This document shows positions 25,042-34,380 of a stretch of 64,000 nucleotides of DNA, piece after piece; position 1 is the first letter of the stretch; each line of letters starts with the position of its first letter. Source of the DNA: Mesobaculum littorinae (lineage in GTDB: Bacteria; Pseudomonadota; Alphaproteobacteria; Rhodobacterales; Rhodobacteraceae); the NCBI RefSeq assembly GCF_004011175.1, contig NZ_RQXX01000008.1:54771-118770 (forward strand), given 5' to 3'. The position numbers were made by a program, and so were the translations under genes. The notes beneath the pieces were generated by a model, which was not told the DNA's origin, did no database searches, and saw only the letters and a list, made by a program, of their open reading frames with translations.

Positions 25042-26027
25042 TTCAGGCCCTCCAGCCAGCGGGCGAGCGCCATCATGTCCTCTTGCGGAAGATGGTCGTA
25101 GCCGGGCATCTCGACCCCGGGCTTGAAGGCCTCGGGGTCGGCGATCCAGTCGACCAGCGCATCTGAGGTCATCGGCAGGATCCCCGCGGCCAGCGACTGC
25201 CGCGACCCGACATGGGTGAGGTCCGGCCCCACCTGCCCGGCGGCCTCGGTGCCGCGGACTGTGTGGCAGGCGCCGCAGCCCTCGGCCATGAAGACGTCGC
25301 GCCCCGGGCCCGGCGGCGCCGCGGAATCCTCGGCCTCGCGGGCGAGCCAAGCGTCGAACTCGTCCTCCGGCAGGACCACCGCCCGGAACGCCATCAGCGC
25401 ATGGCTGAGGCCGCAGAACTCGGCGCATTGGCCGCGATAGGTGCCGGGCGTGTGGGGGGCGAGCGAGGTTTCGGTGACCCGCCCGGGAAACATGTCCATC
25501 TTGCCGCCCAGCGCCGGCACCCAGAAGGAATGGATCACCCGCGCGGCCGTCAGCTCGATATCCGACCTGAGCCCCGCGGGCAGGCGCAGTTCGTTGGCCG
25601 AGACGACCGGCGCGTCGGCCCCCTCGGACCAGTATTCCACGCGCCACCACCACTGTTCGCCGGTGATGCGCACGCGCAGCCCGTCGCCCGGGGCGCGCTG
25701 GTCGGGCATGATTGTCAGCCCATAGGACAAAAGCGCGGTCAGCACGACGACCGGGAACAGGATGCCGCCGCCGATGATCAGCGCCTCGGCCCACTTGCGG
25801 GACATCTCGCCGGTCCGGATGCGGGTGATCCAGAAGAAGAAGCCGTTCATCGCGGTCCACAGCACCACCGCACCGACGAGCATGACCCAGAACAGCGTGG
25901 TGAGTTGCGAGGCGTCGTCTCCGGCCGGGGACAGCACCGACTGCGGGCCGTCACAGGCCGCAAGCGCCGTCAGTGCGGCGGCCAGCCCTGCCCGAACCGC
26001 GATCGCGCGGCGTCGTCTGGTCGTCAT
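25038..26027 (-). CDS. coxB: Cytochrome c oxidase subunit II with fused cytochrome c domain
   Basis: This 329-residue protein has a signal sequence with a possible lipobox (TALAAC, residues 20-25), two membrane helices (about 42-66, 82-105), and a periplasmic cupredoxin with intact CuA ligands H166, C201, E203, C205, H209 and M212. A C-terminal cytochrome c domain follows, with heme motif CGACH at 251-255, as in caa3-type oxidases. It accepts electrons from cytochrome c and passes them to the fused subunit I/III. It is the first gene of the oxidase operon; the promoter lies in 26028-26337. Confidence 0.94.
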   Translation of the reverse strand: MTTRRRRAIAVRAGLAAALTALAACDGPQSVLSPAGDDASQLTTLFWVMLVGAVVLWTAMNGFFFWITRIRTGEMSRKWAEALIIGGGILFPVVVLTALLSYGLTIMPDQRAPGDGLRVRITGEQWWWRVEYWSEGADAPVVSANELRLPAGLRSDIELTAARVIHSFWVPALGGKMDMFPGRVTETSLAPHTPGTYRGQCAEFCGLSHALMAFRAVVLPEDEFDAWLAREAEDSAAPPGPGRDVFMAEGCGACHTVRGTEAAGQVGPDLTHVGSRQSLAAGILPMTSDALVDWIADPEAFKPGVEMPGYDHLPQEDMMALARWLEGLK

Positions 26028-26337
26028 CCCGCCCCCTAAGGTCGCTCGCCGTCGGGCCCGCCCTATCCGGCCCCGATCCGCAGCGAAACCCTAACCGCAC
26101 AAGAGAGGTGCGGCCAAGGGGCCAAGGCCGCGCCACCTACGCCCCCGGGCGATTAATTCGCGCGACGTGCCGCGCACGACCCGGCGCGGGGCCCCAACTT
26201 GCGCGGACCCGGCGCCTGCACGGCTGGCTGCGATCCCTCGTGCCGCCTGCCTCCTGCTGCCCGTCTCATTGCTTGTCCTGTCGCACCTCCCGGACTAGAT
26301 CGCGGCGATCAAGGGCCTTAGGCCCCCCGAGCACGGA
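26028..26337. other. Divergent intergenic region between coxB and the MgtC-like gene
   Basis: These 310 bases are GC-rich and contain no convincing gene. They must hold the promoters for the cytochrome oxidase operon (minus) and the MgtC-like gene (plus). A short AT-containing stretch, GCGATTAATTCGCG (about 26149-26162), is an imperfect palindrome and the only eye-catching feature; its role is unknown. Confidence 0.35.
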
Positions 26338-26841
26338 ATGACGACGCCCATGTGGACCTACCTCACCACCCCGCCCCGGATCGGCGATGCGTTGAGCTTC
26401 GAGACGATCGCCGTGCGGCTCGTGCTCGCTACCGTCCTTTGCGGCCTGATCGGGCTTGAGCGCAAGCTGACCAAGGACACGGCGGGCATCCGCACCAACA
26501 TGCTGGTGGGCCTCGCCACGGCGACCTTTCCGATCCTCGCGCTGTCGGTGGTGGCGCTGGGCACGACGGAGGGGCTCGACATCCTGCGCATCGACCCGGT
26601 GCGCGTGCTCGAGGCGACGGCGACCGGCGTGGGGTTCCTCGGCGCCGGGGTGGTCGTGTTCTCGAAGGGGACCGTCACCGGCCTGACCACCGGCGCCAGC
26701 ATCTGGGTGTCGGCGGCGGTCGGGCTGGCCGCGGGCTTCGGGTTTCTCGCGATCTCGATCCTGGCGGCGATGATCGCGCTTCTTGCGCTGGTCGTCGTGC
26801 GGTGGCTGGAAATGCGCGCGGGGCTGAAGGGCCCGGACTGA
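26338..26841 (+). CDS. MgtC/SapB family membrane protein
   Basis: This 167-residue inner-membrane protein has about four or five hydrophobic segments and the MgtC family motifs GLIGLERKLTKDTAGIRTNM and GVGFLGAGVVVF followed by GLTTGASIWVSAAVGLAAG. Family members are linked to Mg2+-limitation adaptation and envelope homeostasis. It lacks the C-terminal soluble domain of Salmonella MgtC, so it is of the short SapB type. It is a single gene, divergent from coxB and convergent with the YdeP-like gene. Confidence 0.9.
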   Translation: MTTPMWTYLTTPPRIGDALSFETIAVRLVLATVLCGLIGLERKLTKDTAGIRTNMLVGLATATFPILALSVVALGTTEGLDILRIDPVRVLEATATGVGFLGAGVVVFSKGTVTGLTTGASIWVSAAVGLAAGFGFLAISILAAMIALLALVVVRWLEMRAGLKGPD

Positions 26842-26867
26842 CCCGTCCGCCCCGCGGCGCCGATCAC

Positions 26868-26939
26868 CCCTGCAAACGCAGGGCGCGGGGACGGCCTCGC
26901 CAAGCCCCCCGGCCCTGAGACGGGCGGCCAGGCCGCCCG
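26868..26939. terminator. Two hairpins between convergent MgtC-like and YdeP-like genes
   Basis: Two stem-loops lie in this short convergent gap. One is CCCTGC-AAAC-GCAGGG (26868-26883); the other is CGGGCGG-CCAGG-CCGCCCG (26921-26939). Neither has a T-tract, but their position after both stop codons fits transcription ends for the two opposing genes. Confidence 0.45.
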
Positions 26940-26947
26940 CCCCGGCA

Positions 26948-29242
26948 TCAGCTTTGTGCGAGCCCGTCGCGTTCGATCCGCACCGGCACGGATTTCGAGG
27001 CGGGGGTCTTCGACAATTCGTCGTGGTGGCTGATGGCGATCAGCACGTTGCATTCGGGGTAGTAGGACCCCACCGTGCCGCGCGGCAGATCGAAGGGGAT
27101 GACCGACAGGCCGCCAAGGCGCCTGTCTTCACCGTCGTCGTAATCCGACACCATCGCGACCTTGTCACCCTTGATCAGGTTCAGCTCGGCCATGTCCATC
27201 TGGTTCATCAAAAGCACGTCGCGCGTGCCCTCGATCCCGCGGAACCGGTCGGAGTAGCCGTAGATCGTGGTGTTGAACTGGTCGTTCGACCGCATGGTGA
27301 TCAGCCGGTAACGCCCGTCCTTTTCGCCGTAGCCCAGCGAGGTCAGTTGCGGCGGCGTCGTGATCTCGGCCTTGCCGCTTTCGGTCTTCCAGATCCGGTC
27401 GCGCGCCGGCACGCCACGCCAGAACCCGCCGGGTTCGAACATCCGCTCGTTGAAGTCGCGGAAATCGTCCGGGTAGGTCGCCTCGATCAGGTCGCGGACC
27501 AGACCGTAATCGCCGATCCAGTCGTCCCACCTGACCTTTGGGTTCGGCGGCAGCGACGCCTTGCCGATCCGCGCCACGATCTCGAGTTCGCTCTTCAGCT
27601 TGGGCGAGGCGGGCGTGCGCTTGCCGGTCGAGCCATGGATGTGGGAAAAGCTGTCCTCTACCGTGATCACCTGGTTGCCGGTCGCCTGTTCGTCGATCTC
27701 GGCGCGTGACAGGCAGGGCAGGATATAGGCGTCCCGCCCCGGGAACAGGTGGCTGCGGTTGAGCTTGGTCGAGATCATGACCGTCAGTTCCTGCCTTGCC
27801 CAGGCGGCCTCCATCCGCTTCTGGTCCGGCACGGCACGGGCGAGGTTGCCGCCCAGCGACACGAACCCCTTGATCCGACCGTCGATCAGACCCTCGACCG
27901 CGTCGACGATGTGGGTGCCGTCCTCTTGCGGGGGCTCGAAGCCGAAAAGCTCGCGCAGCTTGTCCATCGGCACAAGGCCAGCCTTTTCGGCGATGCCCAC
28001 GGTGCGCTGCCCCTGCACGTTGGAATGGCCGCGGATCGGGCAGACGCCGGCGCCGGTCTTGCCGATATTGCCGCGCAGGCACAGGAAGTTGACCAGCATC
28101 GCGATGTTCAGCGCCCCGTGCGCATGCTGCGTCAGACCCATGCCGTAGACGCCGATGACGCGGTCATGCTCCATGTAGACCGCCGCCGCGGCGCGCAGAT
28201 CGGCCTCGGCCAGACCCGAGTGATGTTCGATGTCGGACCAGTGGGTCCGGCGCGCGAAGTCGATGAAGGTGTCGAAGCCGGTGGTGTGCTCGGCGATGAA
28301 GTCGTGGTCGATCACCAGCTCGCCGCCGGTGCGCGCGGCCTCGTCGTCGACCTCGATCACCGCCTTGCACATACCCAGGATCGCCGCCACGTCGCCGCCC
28401 GCGCGGACCTGGTGATACTGGTCCGAGATCACGGTTTCGCGGCCCGTCGCCATGTCGACCGGGCTTTGCGGGTTCACGAAGGAAATCAGGCCCTGTTCGC
28501 GCACCGGGTTGAAGGTGACGATCTTGCCGCCGCGGTCCTTGAGCTCTTTCAGCCAGTGCAGGAAACGGGGCGAGTTGGTGCCGGGGTTCTGGCCGAAGAA
28601 GAAATAGCAGTCCGTCGCGTCGATATCGTCCCAGATCACCGTGCCGACGGGCGAGCCGATCACCTTCTTCAGGCCCACGCTCGTCGTCTCATGGCACATG
28701 TTCGAGCTTTGCGGCAGATTGTTGGTGCCGTGCAGCCTGGCCAGCAGCGCATAGAGGTACGATGCCTCAAGTCCCGCATGGCCCGAGGAATAGAACACCA
28801 CGTCGTCGGCGGGCAGGCGGTTCAGCGTGGCGGCGATGCCCTGGAACGCCTCGTCCCACGTCACCTCGACATAACGGTCGGTGGCGGCGTCGTAGCGCAT
28901 CGGCGCCGTCAGGCGGCCGGTCGATTCCAGTTCGTGATCGGTCCAGTCCTTGAGGCTTTCGACCGTGTGATGCTCCCAGAACTCGGGCGTGCAGCGGTCG
29001 CGCGTCTGCTCCCACAGCGTCGCCTTGGCGCCGTTTTCGCAGAACTCGAACGGCTTGTAGTTCGCGGGCTTGGGAAAGGCGCAGGACGAGCACATGAAGC
29101 CACCGGGCTTGTTCTGGCGCCGCAGCGTGTCGAAGGCCGCCGGGTCGGCGTGGCTTTCGGCATGGATGCGCTTGATCCCCTTCATCGACCCCCATCCGCC
29201 GGAGGGGCCCGATTTCTTCGGCAGATCCTTGATGTCGGTCAT
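26948..29242 (-). CDS. FdhF/YdeP-family molybdopterin oxidoreductase
   Basis: This 764-residue protein of the DMSO-reductase superfamily is closest in layout to YdeP/formate-dehydrogenase-like enzymes. The N-terminus has an iron-sulfur-type cysteine set (CSSCAFPKP near 51, then FEFCENGAK). It also has the molybdopterin-binding pattern (GQNPGTNSPRFLHWLKEL, PIRGHSNVQGQRTVG) and a C-terminal molydopterin dinucleotide-binding domain (LITMRSNDQFNTTIYGY). No Tat signal is seen, so it is probably cytoplasmic. The substrate is unknown; YdeP is linked to acid resistance in E. coli. No fdhD or electron-transfer partner adjoins it. Confidence 0.88.
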   Translation of the reverse strand: MTDIKDLPKKSGPSGGWGSMKGIKRIHAESHADPAAFDTLRRQNKPGGFMCSSCAFPKPANYKPFEFCENGAKATLWEQTRDRCTPEFWEHHTVESLKDWTDHELESTGRLTAPMRYDAATDRYVEVTWDEAFQGIAATLNRLPADDVVFYSSGHAGLEASYLYALLARLHGTNNLPQSSNMCHETTSVGLKKVIGSPVGTVIWDDIDATDCYFFFGQNPGTNSPRFLHWLKELKDRGGKIVTFNPVREQGLISFVNPQSPVDMATGRETVISDQYHQVRAGGDVAAILGMCKAVIEVDDEAARTGGELVIDHDFIAEHTTGFDTFIDFARRTHWSDIEHHSGLAEADLRAAAAVYMEHDRVIGVYGMGLTQHAHGALNIAMLVNFLCLRGNIGKTGAGVCPIRGHSNVQGQRTVGIAEKAGLVPMDKLRELFGFEPPQEDGTHIVDAVEGLIDGRIKGFVSLGGNLARAVPDQKRMEAAWARQELTVMISTKLNRSHLFPGRDAYILPCLSRAEIDEQATGNQVITVEDSFSHIHGSTGKRTPASPKLKSELEIVARIGKASLPPNPKVRWDDWIGDYGLVRDLIEATYPDDFRDFNERMFEPGGFWRGVPARDRIWKTESGKAEITTPPQLTSLGYGEKDGRYRLITMRSNDQFNTTIYGYSDRFRGIEGTRDVLLMNQMDMAELNLIKGDKVAMVSDYDDGEDRRLGGLSVIPFDLPRGTVGSYYPECNVLIAISHHDELSKTPASKSVPVRIERDGLAQS

Positions 29243-29302
29243 GGCTGGCCCCTTCCTTCGCGAATGCCTCTGGCACCGAACGACGCGAGGCGGCGAAAGG
29301 TT

Positions 29303-29638
29303 CTACATCCGGGTGTGCTGATCGAAGAGAATCCAGATCGTGCCGCCCACCATCAGCCCGACGATGAGCGCGGTGAAGAGGATCAGCTGAAGGTCGTCGC
29401 GGTGCGATTTCTGCAGGTCGATATGCAGGAAATAGCGGAACTGCACCACGATCTGCGCCAGCGCCAGAAGGCCGAGAACGACCAGCGCCCCCTGCCCCGC
29501 GACCAGCCGCAGGGCCACCGCGCCGAAGGCGGCGAGGGTGAGGGCCAGCGACAGGACCCCGCCCGTGACGTAGCGGCGGAACTCGCGGGCCGGGCGGTCC
29601 GCCTCGCTTTCGGGTATCCCCTCGGGGCGGTCGGTCAT
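29303..29638 (-). CDS. cyoD: Cytochrome o ubiquinol oxidase subunit IV
   Basis: This 111-residue membrane protein has three helices and the CyoD pattern (FRRYVTGGVLSLALTLAAF, QIVVQFRYFLHIDLQKS). It is an accessory subunit that stabilises the quinol oxidase. ATG 29638 overlaps the cyoC stop by 4 bp. It is the last gene of cyoABCD; no cyoE (heme O synthase) follows. Confidence 0.92.
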   Translation of the reverse strand: MTDRPEGIPESEADRPAREFRRYVTGGVLSLALTLAAFGAVALRLVAGQGALVVLGLLALAQIVVQFRYFLHIDLQKSHRDDLQLILFTALIVGLMVGGTIWILFDQHTRM

Positions 29639-30267
29639 CGCACGGCTCCGTAAAGGAAGACGAAGGTGAAGATGCCGATCCAGACGATGTCCAGCATGTG
29701 CCAGAACAGCGCCAGCCGCATCAGCCGCAGCTTGACCTCGCGGATCAGGCCGAACCAGCCGATCTGCACGGCGATGACGGCCATCCACAGAAGCCCCGCC
29801 GCCACGTGCAGCCCGTGCGTGGCCGTCAGCAGGTAATGCGCCGACAGAAAGCCCGAGCGTTGCGGCGGCGCGTCGTCCTGCGTGATCCAGACGTGGACAT
29901 CATGCACCTCCCACCCAACGAAGACGGCGCCCAGCACGAAGGTCAGCGCCAGCCATGCCACCAGCCGCGTCCGCCCCTCGCGATACTTCAGCGCGAGGCT
30001 GGCCATCCCGAAGGTGAAGGACGAGCCGAGCAGCAGCAGGGTTTCGGCAAGGGCGCTTCCCAGGTCGACCAGGTCCAGCGGCGCGGGCCCCCCGGCCTGT
30101 CCATGCGTGCTCATCGTCGCGTAGGTCGCGAAGAGGATGGCGAAGAGCACCATGTCGCTCATCAGGAAGACCCAGAAGCCGAAGACGACCTCTTCGGCGG
30201 CGTCGTGTCCGCCCGCGTCGGTCTGGCCCAGGTTGAGCCCCGGGTGCCGGGTGTCCGCCCCGCTCAT
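29635..30267 (-). CDS. cyoC: Cytochrome o ubiquinol oxidase subunit III
   Basis: This 210-residue membrane protein has five helices and typical CyoC segments: VVFGFWVFLMSDMVLFAILF near the N-terminus, YLLTATHGLHVAAGLLWM, and FWHMLDIVWIGIFTFVFLYG at the C-terminus. It is a structural subunit of the quinol oxidase. It overlaps cyoB and cyoD by 4 bp each. Confidence 0.94.
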   Translation of the reverse strand: MSGADTRHPGLNLGQTDAGGHDAAEEVVFGFWVFLMSDMVLFAILFATYATMSTHGQAGGPAPLDLVDLGSALAETLLLLGSSFTFGMASLALKYREGRTRLVAWLALTFVLGAVFVGWEVHDVHVWITQDDAPPQRSGFLSAHYLLTATHGLHVAAGLLWMAVIAVQIGWFGLIREVKLRLMRLALFWHMLDIVWIGIFTFVFLYGAVR

Positions 30268-32339
30268 GCGCCGTGCTCCGCCAGCCCGTCGTTGCGGGGG
30301 TCCGTCTCGCCGGCACGCGACACGGGAACGGTGCGGCGCAGCCTGTCCAGCCACGCGGCGTGCGACGCGCGCAGGGTCGCGGCGGGGATGCGCCGTTTCG
30401 TGTCCAGAACGAAGCTTCGCGCGATCACCGCGCCCCACCCCGCAGCCAGCCCGAGCACCGCCAGCCACCAGATGTGCCAGGTGACGGCAAAGCCCGTGGC
30501 CACGGAGGCCACACAGATCACCGGCGCCACGGCGGAGTTGGCGGGCATCTCGATATCCTCGATATCGTCGGGCATCTCGTAGGCGCGGCCCTCGCGCTTC
30601 ATCACGGTGAAGGCATCCCCCGAAGCGACCTTCGGGATCACGGTAAAGTTCCACTCGGGCGGCGGCGCGGGGCAGGCCCATTCCAGCGTCCGCCCGTCCC
30701 ACGGATCGCCCACGGGCACCGCGAGTTCCTTCCGCCTGCGGATCGAGACGAAAAGCTGCATCGCAAGGCAGAAGACCCCGCCGAGAACCAGCACCGCCCC
30801 CAGAAGCGCCACCGCCAACCATGGGCCGTACTCGGGCCGGGCCCATTGCGACGTGCGTCGCATCGCGCCCATCAGGCCCAGCGCGTAGAGCGGCATGAAG
30901 GCGAGGTAAAAGCCTGCGACCCAGCAGACGAACCCGGCCACGCCCCAGCCTTCGTGCAGCCGAAAGCCGAAGGCCTTGGGAAACCACACCTGCACCGCGG
31001 CGATCATCCCGAAAAGCAGCCCCGGGATCAGCATGTTGTGGAAATGCGCGACGAGGAACAGCGAGTTGTGGACCGAAAAGTCGATGGTCGGGTTGGCCAG
31101 CAAAATGCCCGTAAGCCCGCCCAGCACGAAGGTGACAAGGAAGGTCACGGCAAACAGCATCGGCGTCGTCAGCCGGATGCGCCCGCGCACCATGGTCATC
31201 AGCCACTCGTAGACCTTGACGCCGGTGGGGATGCCGATGGTCATGGTTGCGATGCCGAAGACCGCGTTGATGTTGGCCGACTGTCCCATGGTGAAGAAGT
31301 GGTGCAGCCAGACGGTGAAGCTGAGCACCGCGATGCACATCGTGGCGAAGACCAGCGCCCGGTAGCCGTAAAGCGTCTTGCCGGAAAACGTCGCGAAGAC
31401 CTCGGAATAGACGCCGAAAGCCGGCAGGATCAGGATGTAGACCTCCGGGTGGCCGAACAGCCAGAACAGGTTGGCATAGTTCATCATGTTGCCGCCGGCG
31501 TCGTTGGTGAAGAAGTGGAACCCGGCATAGCGGTCGAGCGCCAGCATCACCGTCGCCGCGGTCAGCGGGGCCATGGCGAAGATCATCAGGATCGAGGTGC
31601 ACAGCGTCGTCCAGCAGAACAGCGGCATCCGAAAAAGCGTCATGCCCGGGCAGCGCTTCTTGTAGATCGTCACAGCGAAGTTCAGACCCGACAGGGTCGA
31701 GCCCAGGGACGACAGCGTGACCGCCCAGATCCAGTAGTCCACCCCCTCGCCCATGCTGTAGGCAAGCTCGGTATAGGTGGCGTAACCCGACCACCCACCG
31801 GTCGAGAAGCGGCCGATCACCAGCGACACCATGACCAGCGCCGCCCCCGCCGCCGTCAGCGCCAGCGAGATCGCATTGAGCAGCGGAAAGCTCACGTCGC
31901 GGGCGCCGATCTGCAGCGGCATCACGTAGTTGATGATCCCCGTCAGCAGCGGCATCGCCATGAAGAAGATCATGATCGTGCCGTGGGTGCTGAAAAGCTG
32001 CGCGAAATGCTCAGGCGAGAGCGGGCCGCCCTGCCCCACCGCGACGAGCTGGTGCAGACGCATCAGCGCCGCCTCGATCACCGCGCGCAGCAGCATCACC
32101 AGCGACAGCACGATGTACATGATCCCGATCTTCTTGTGATCGAGGCTGGTCAGCCACCCCGACCAGAGCGGGCGCCACAGGCGGAAGACGCTCAGCAGGA
32201 CCACCGCCGCCAGCGCTCCCGTCACCGCCAATCCGCCCGCCGCCGCGCCGATCAGTTCGCTGGCCGACGGGTCCCGCCAGGCCCGCACGAAGACGATCGC
32301 CTGCCAGTCGAGTGCGCCCAGCACCGCATCAAGGCTCAC
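30264..32339 (-). CDS. cyoB: Cytochrome o ubiquinol oxidase subunit I
   Basis: This 691-residue heme-copper oxidase subunit carries the binuclear centre: LFWLFGHPEVYILILP (CuB His and Tyr), VWLHHFFTMG (two CuB His) and VAHFHNMLIPG (heme ligands). It has the extra N- and C-terminal membrane helices typical of CyoB. With CyoA lacking CuA, the enzyme oxidises ubiquinol rather than cytochrome c. The GTG start at 32339 was chosen because it overlaps the cyoA stop (GTGA); upstream in-frame residues lie within cyoA. Confidence 0.94.
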   Translation of the reverse strand: MSLDAVLGALDWQAIVFVRAWRDPSASELIGAAAGGLAVTGALAAVVLLSVFRLWRPLWSGWLTSLDHKKIGIMYIVLSLVMLLRAVIEAALMRLHQLVAVGQGGPLSPEHFAQLFSTHGTIMIFFMAMPLLTGIINYVMPLQIGARDVSFPLLNAISLALTAAGAALVMVSLVIGRFSTGGWSGYATYTELAYSMGEGVDYWIWAVTLSSLGSTLSGLNFAVTIYKKRCPGMTLFRMPLFCWTTLCTSILMIFAMAPLTAATVMLALDRYAGFHFFTNDAGGNMMNYANLFWLFGHPEVYILILPAFGVYSEVFATFSGKTLYGYRALVFATMCIAVLSFTVWLHHFFTMGQSANINAVFGIATMTIGIPTGVKVYEWLMTMVRGRIRLTTPMLFAVTFLVTFVLGGLTGILLANPTIDFSVHNSLFLVAHFHNMLIPGLLFGMIAAVQVWFPKAFGFRLHEGWGVAGFVCWVAGFYLAFMPLYALGLMGAMRRTSQWARPEYGPWLAVALLGAVLVLGGVFCLAMQLFVSIRRRKELAVPVGDPWDGRTLEWACPAPPPEWNFTVIPKVASGDAFTVMKREGRAYEMPDDIEDIEMPANSAVAPVICVASVATGFAVTWHIWWLAVLGLAAGWGAVIARSFVLDTKRRIPAATLRASHAAWLDRLRRTVPVSRAGETDPRNDGLAEHGA

Positions 32340-33262
32340 TGTCCCGCCCCCCCGTGGTGGCTGCCGGTCCCCAGCGTCGTGTCGACGACACGACCGAAGA
32401 GACCGGGCGGATAGGCTGAATAGACGGCCGGATCGGCGGTGGCGCGGGTATCGAGCGACTGCCACACCTCGGGCGTCAGCGGCGGCGCGTCGGCGCGGGT
32501 GCGCGCGAGCCAGGCGTCGAACGCGTCGGGCGCCATCGCCGTCATCTCGAACTTCTGCTGGGCAAAGCCTTCGCCGTTGTATTGCGTGTTCTGGCCACGG
32601 AAGACGCCCGGCGCGTCGGCCTGCAGGTTAAGCTCGGTCACCATGCCGCCCATCGCGTAGATCTGCCCCCCCAGCCTCGGGACCACGAAGGACTGCATGA
32701 CCGTCGCGCTGGTCAGAACGAAGCGCAGGGGCCGGCCCGCGGGCACGGTCAGGGTGTTGACGCTGGCGACCCCCTCTTCGGGGTAGAGGAACAGGAATTT
32801 CCAGTCCATCGCCACGACCTCGACCGTCATCGGATCGGGGCCGAGCGGCATGTAGGGATCCAGCCTGATCGTCTGGCGCCAGAGCATCACGCCCAGCGCC
32901 ACGACGATGACGACGGGCACGGCCCAGAACACGGTTTCCAGCAGGCGCTGCGATTCCCATTCCGGCGCATAGCGCCCGCGCCCCCGGCCATACCGATAGC
33001 GCCAGAGCACGAATGGCAACGCGACGAAGATCGGCAGGATCGCCACCGCCATCCAGCCGAGGATATAGAAGAAATGCGCTCTCTGCGCCTCGGCCACCGG
33101 ACCTGCGGCAAAGAAGATCCCGTCGCGCGCGTCGCCGCAGGCGGCAAGCATCAGGGGCAGCAAGACAGGCAGATGCCGGATCCGCGGGACCCTGGCGGCG
33201 CAGACACTTCGCGTGCCCGTGACGCCGCCGCGCCCAGTCCCTGCCATCTGCGCCCGTCTCAT
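32336..33262 (-). CDS. cyoA: Cytochrome o ubiquinol oxidase subunit II
   Basis: This subunit of about 308 residues has a lipoprotein signal with lipobox LMLAAC, two membrane helices and a periplasmic cupredoxin domain. No CuA cysteines are present (YNGEGFAQQKFEM replaces the CuA loop), as in quinol oxidases. The COX_ARM-type C-terminus (VWQSLDTRATADPAVYSAYP) is visible. The start is uncertain: ATG 33262 and ATG 33247 are both plausible. It is the first gene of cyoABCD, so the promoter lies in 33263-33399. Confidence 0.9.
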   Translation of the reverse strand: MRRAQMAGTGRGGVTGTRSVCAARVPRIRHLPVLLPLMLAACGDARDGIFFAAGPVAEAQRAHFFYILGWMAVAILPIFVALPFVLWRYRYGRGRGRYAPEWESQRLLETVFWAVPVVIVVALGVMLWRQTIRLDPYMPLGPDPMTVEVVAMDWKFLFLYPEEGVASVNTLTVPAGRPLRFVLTSATVMQSFVVPRLGGQIYAMGGMVTELNLQADAPGVFRGQNTQYNGEGFAQQKFEMTAMAPDAFDAWLARTRADAPPLTPEVWQSLDTRATADPAVYSAYPPGLFGRVVDTTLGTGSHHGGAGQ

Positions 33263-33399
33263 CCCGTCCGCGCCCCGTGCCTGCACCATGCGTCCCCCGC
33301 CGTCGCGGACCCGGAGCCCGGCGGCGCGCCCCAAGCTGTCGCAGATGGGGCAGCGCCGGGCAACCTTTGCCCCACGGGCAACGATGTCGGTGAGCGGGT

Positions 33400-34380
33400 C
33401 TAGAACCCGCGCTGTTCGGGGCTGCCGTCGCCCGCGACCCGATCGGCCTGCACGGCGCCACGCTCGCCCATCGGCTCTTCTGGGCCGGTCGTGCTGTCGC
33501 GCGCGGTCTGGTGTTCGATTTCCGAGTTCAGCTCGGCCCCAAGCAGGACGATGAAAGCGGAAAGCCACAGCCATGTCAGCAGCACGATCACCCCGCCCAG
33601 CGTGCCGTAGGTTTCGTTGTAGCTGCCGAAGTTCGTCGCATAGATGGTGAAAAGCAGCGTGCCTGCGATCCACACGACCGTCGCCAGCACCGACCCGGGG
33701 TTGATCCAGCGCCAGCGCGCGTTGCTGCGGCAGGGCCCGAACCGGTAGAGCACGTTGAGCCCGAGGATCACGAAGACTGCCAGCACCGGCCAACGCAGCC
33801 ACGAGACAAGCTGTTCGATCCAGTTCGGCGCGGGAAAAAATGCAAAGGCCGCGGGGATCGCGAGGGCAACCAGCAGCGCGATGATGAGCCCAAGGATCAG
33901 GAACAGCGTCAGCGCCAGAGAGATCAGCGTCAGGACGACGATATTGCGCTGTTCGTCCTCCTCATAGGCGATGTTCATGCCCTCCATCAGCGTCTTCACA
34001 CCCTTCGAGGCACCGTAGATCGCCAGTACGAGGCCGATCAGCATCGCGAGCCCCTTGCCGGCCCCGTCCCCGCCGGCCACCTGCGTGGCCTGAGAGGTTA
34101 TGATCTCGGCCGCGTTCTGGGGCAGCATCCCCGCCAGCATGGTCAGCTGCTCTTCGATCATCGCGGGGTCGAGCACCAGAGCTGCGAGCGAGATCAGCGC
34201 GGTGATCGCGGGAAAGATCGCGAGCAGGCCGAAGAAGGCGACGCCCGCCGCGACGACCGACACGTGGTCGTCGCCGATATGGGTCCAGACCCGCTTTAGG
34301 ATATCCATCCACCCCGCCTTGGGAATGGCCGTGGGAGCGGTGGCATCGGCCCCCGGCGGGCGGGGTCGGGTCTCGGGCAT
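33400..34380 (-). CDS. YihY/BrkB-family membrane protein
   Basis: This 326-residue inner-membrane protein has the YihY (BrkB) family pattern: VVAAGVAFFGLLAIFPAITA near residue 45, YGASKGVKTLMEGMNIAYEE, and YGTLGGVIVLLTWLWLSAFI with LLGAELNSEIEHQ near the C-terminus. About six membrane segments are predicted, with hydrophilic ends. The function of the family is not established; early annotation as ribonuclease BN was wrong. It stands alone, upstream of cyoA on the same strand but separated by about 140 bp. Confidence 0.9.
   Translation of the reverse strand: MPETRPRPPGADATAPTAIPKAGWMDILKRVWTHIGDDHVSVVAAGVAFFGLLAIFPAITALISLAALVLDPAMIEEQLTMLAGMLPQNAAEIITSQATQVAGGDGAGKGLAMLIGLVLAIYGASKGVKTLMEGMNIAYEEDEQRNIVVLTLISLALTLFLILGLIIALLVALAIPAAFAFFPAPNWIEQLVSWLRWPVLAVFVILGLNVLYRFGPCRSNARWRWINPGSVLATVVWIAGTLLFTIYATNFGSYNETYGTLGGVIVLLTWLWLSAFIVLLGAELNSEIEHQTARDSTTGPEEPMGERGAVQADRVAGDGSPEQRGF

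Noticed and set aside
22489..25101. Plus-strand open frame of about 870 codons opposite the fused oxidase gene
   Set aside because: Composition is Arg/His/Asp-rich with no recognisable domain; it mirrors the codon bias of the real gene on the other strand.
30273..32414. Plus-strand open frame of about 713 codons opposite cyoB
   Set aside because: It is a shadow of cyoB: no motif, strongly biased composition, no ribosome-binding site.
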